Assembly (NCBI RefSeq): GCF_003427025.1
Contig: NZ_QVAI01000004.1
Location: 1-64,000 of the forward strand
Reading direction: 5' to 3'
Length of the DNA: 64,000 nucleotides
Source: Jiangella endophytica
GTDB taxonomy: Bacteria > Actinomycetota > Actinomycetes > Jiangellales > Jiangellaceae
Shown here: piece after piece, positions 63,759-64,000 of the stretch
How positions within the stretch are numbered: the stretch's first letter is position 1
Layout of the letters: each line of letters begins with the position of its first letter
Translations under genes and position numbers: made by a program
Notes under the pieces: generated by a model
What the model saw: only the letters and a program-made list of their open reading frames with translations
Databases searched by the model: none
Told to the model about the DNA's origin: nothing

Positions 63759-64000
63759 ATGAGTGCCCGGCGCATCATGGGAATCGAGACCGAGTACGGC
63801 ATCTCGGTGCCCAGCAACCCGGCGGCCAACTCCATGCTGGCCTCGTCGCAGGTGGTCAACGGCTACGCGGCCCAGCGTGCCCATGCGCGGCGGGCGAGGT
63901 GGGACTTCGAGGAGGAGAACCCGCTGCGCGACGCGCGCGGGTTCGAGCTGTCCCGCGGGGGCGCCGACCCCAGCCAGCTCACCGACGAGGAGATCGGGCT
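63759..64000 (+). CDS. dop: Pup deamidase/depupylase Dop (5' part, cut by window end)
   Basis: The first 80 codons of the ATP-dependent enzyme that deamidates Pup Gln to Glu and removes Pup from substrates. The N-terminus ARRIMGIETEYGISVP has the glutamine-synthetase-like ExE metal/ATP motif (E10, E12), and NPAANSMLASSQVVNGYA favours Dop over PafA. The rest, with pup, prcB, prcA and pafA expected downstream, lies outside the window. Confidence 0.93.
   Translation, partial: MSARRIMGIETEYGISVPSNPAANSMLASSQVVNGYAAQRAHARRARWDFEEENPLRDARGFELSRGGADPSQLTDEEIG

Overview
The window is high-GC, densely packed actinobacterial DNA. Mycothiol biosynthesis (mshC), Pup-proteasome genes (AAA ATPase ARC and the 5' end of dop), an F420-type LLM oxidoreductase, DUF3090/SCO1664-type proteins and many -10 boxes sitting 6-7 nt before the start codon all point to Actinomycetota. 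The gene set would suit a Jiangella-like genus, but that is inference. No rRNA, tRNA, CRISPR array or complete insertion sequence was recognised.

Layout. 1-3.7 kb: an ArsR-type regulator, a G-rich tandem-repeat tract and a DUF222/HNH endonuclease-like gene. 3.7-25.8 kb: a secreted hydrolase with tandem repeats, a lipoprotein, a GH1 glucosidase, two NarL/DesR-type two-component systems (8.1-9.9 and 17.2-19.1 kb, the second divergent from an ABC exporter), an MMPL transporter beside an unusually short cydAB pair, an M20 peptidase, an LPXTG surface protein and a tiny secreted DREY peptide. 25.8-31.4 kb: an aldo/keto reductase without its catalytic His, an LLM oxidoreductase, uppP, an APH-like kinase and an M23 envelope peptidase.

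31.5-41.9 kb is a conserved actinobacterial block: histidine phosphatase, DUF3090, SCO1664-like kinase, mshC, PAC2, metH, IscA-like protein and HAD phosphatase. Between the convergent mshC and PAC2 genes lies a 1.2-kb cassette bounded by 61-bp near-perfect inverted repeats (58/61). It carries one AbiEi/DUF559-like gene and a perfect DnaA-box-like site. This is the most unusual structure in the window.

41.9-47.8 kb: a five-gene dipeptide/oligopeptide ABC importer ending in a strong bidirectional hairpin. 47.8-54.2 kb: a MacB/FtsX-type exporter with its own two-component system, divergent from a PadR/HAAS pair. 54.6-64 kb: the proteasome neighbourhood (RecB-like Fe-S nuclease, M50 protease, tRNA m1A methyltransferase, ARC, dop). 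ARC and dop are separated by about 4.3 kb holding a polytopic membrane protein, an opposite-strand operon of three similar membrane-anchored proteins, a Gfo/Idh oxidoreductase and a decayed GNAT gene. ARC is followed by a 17-bp-stem terminator.
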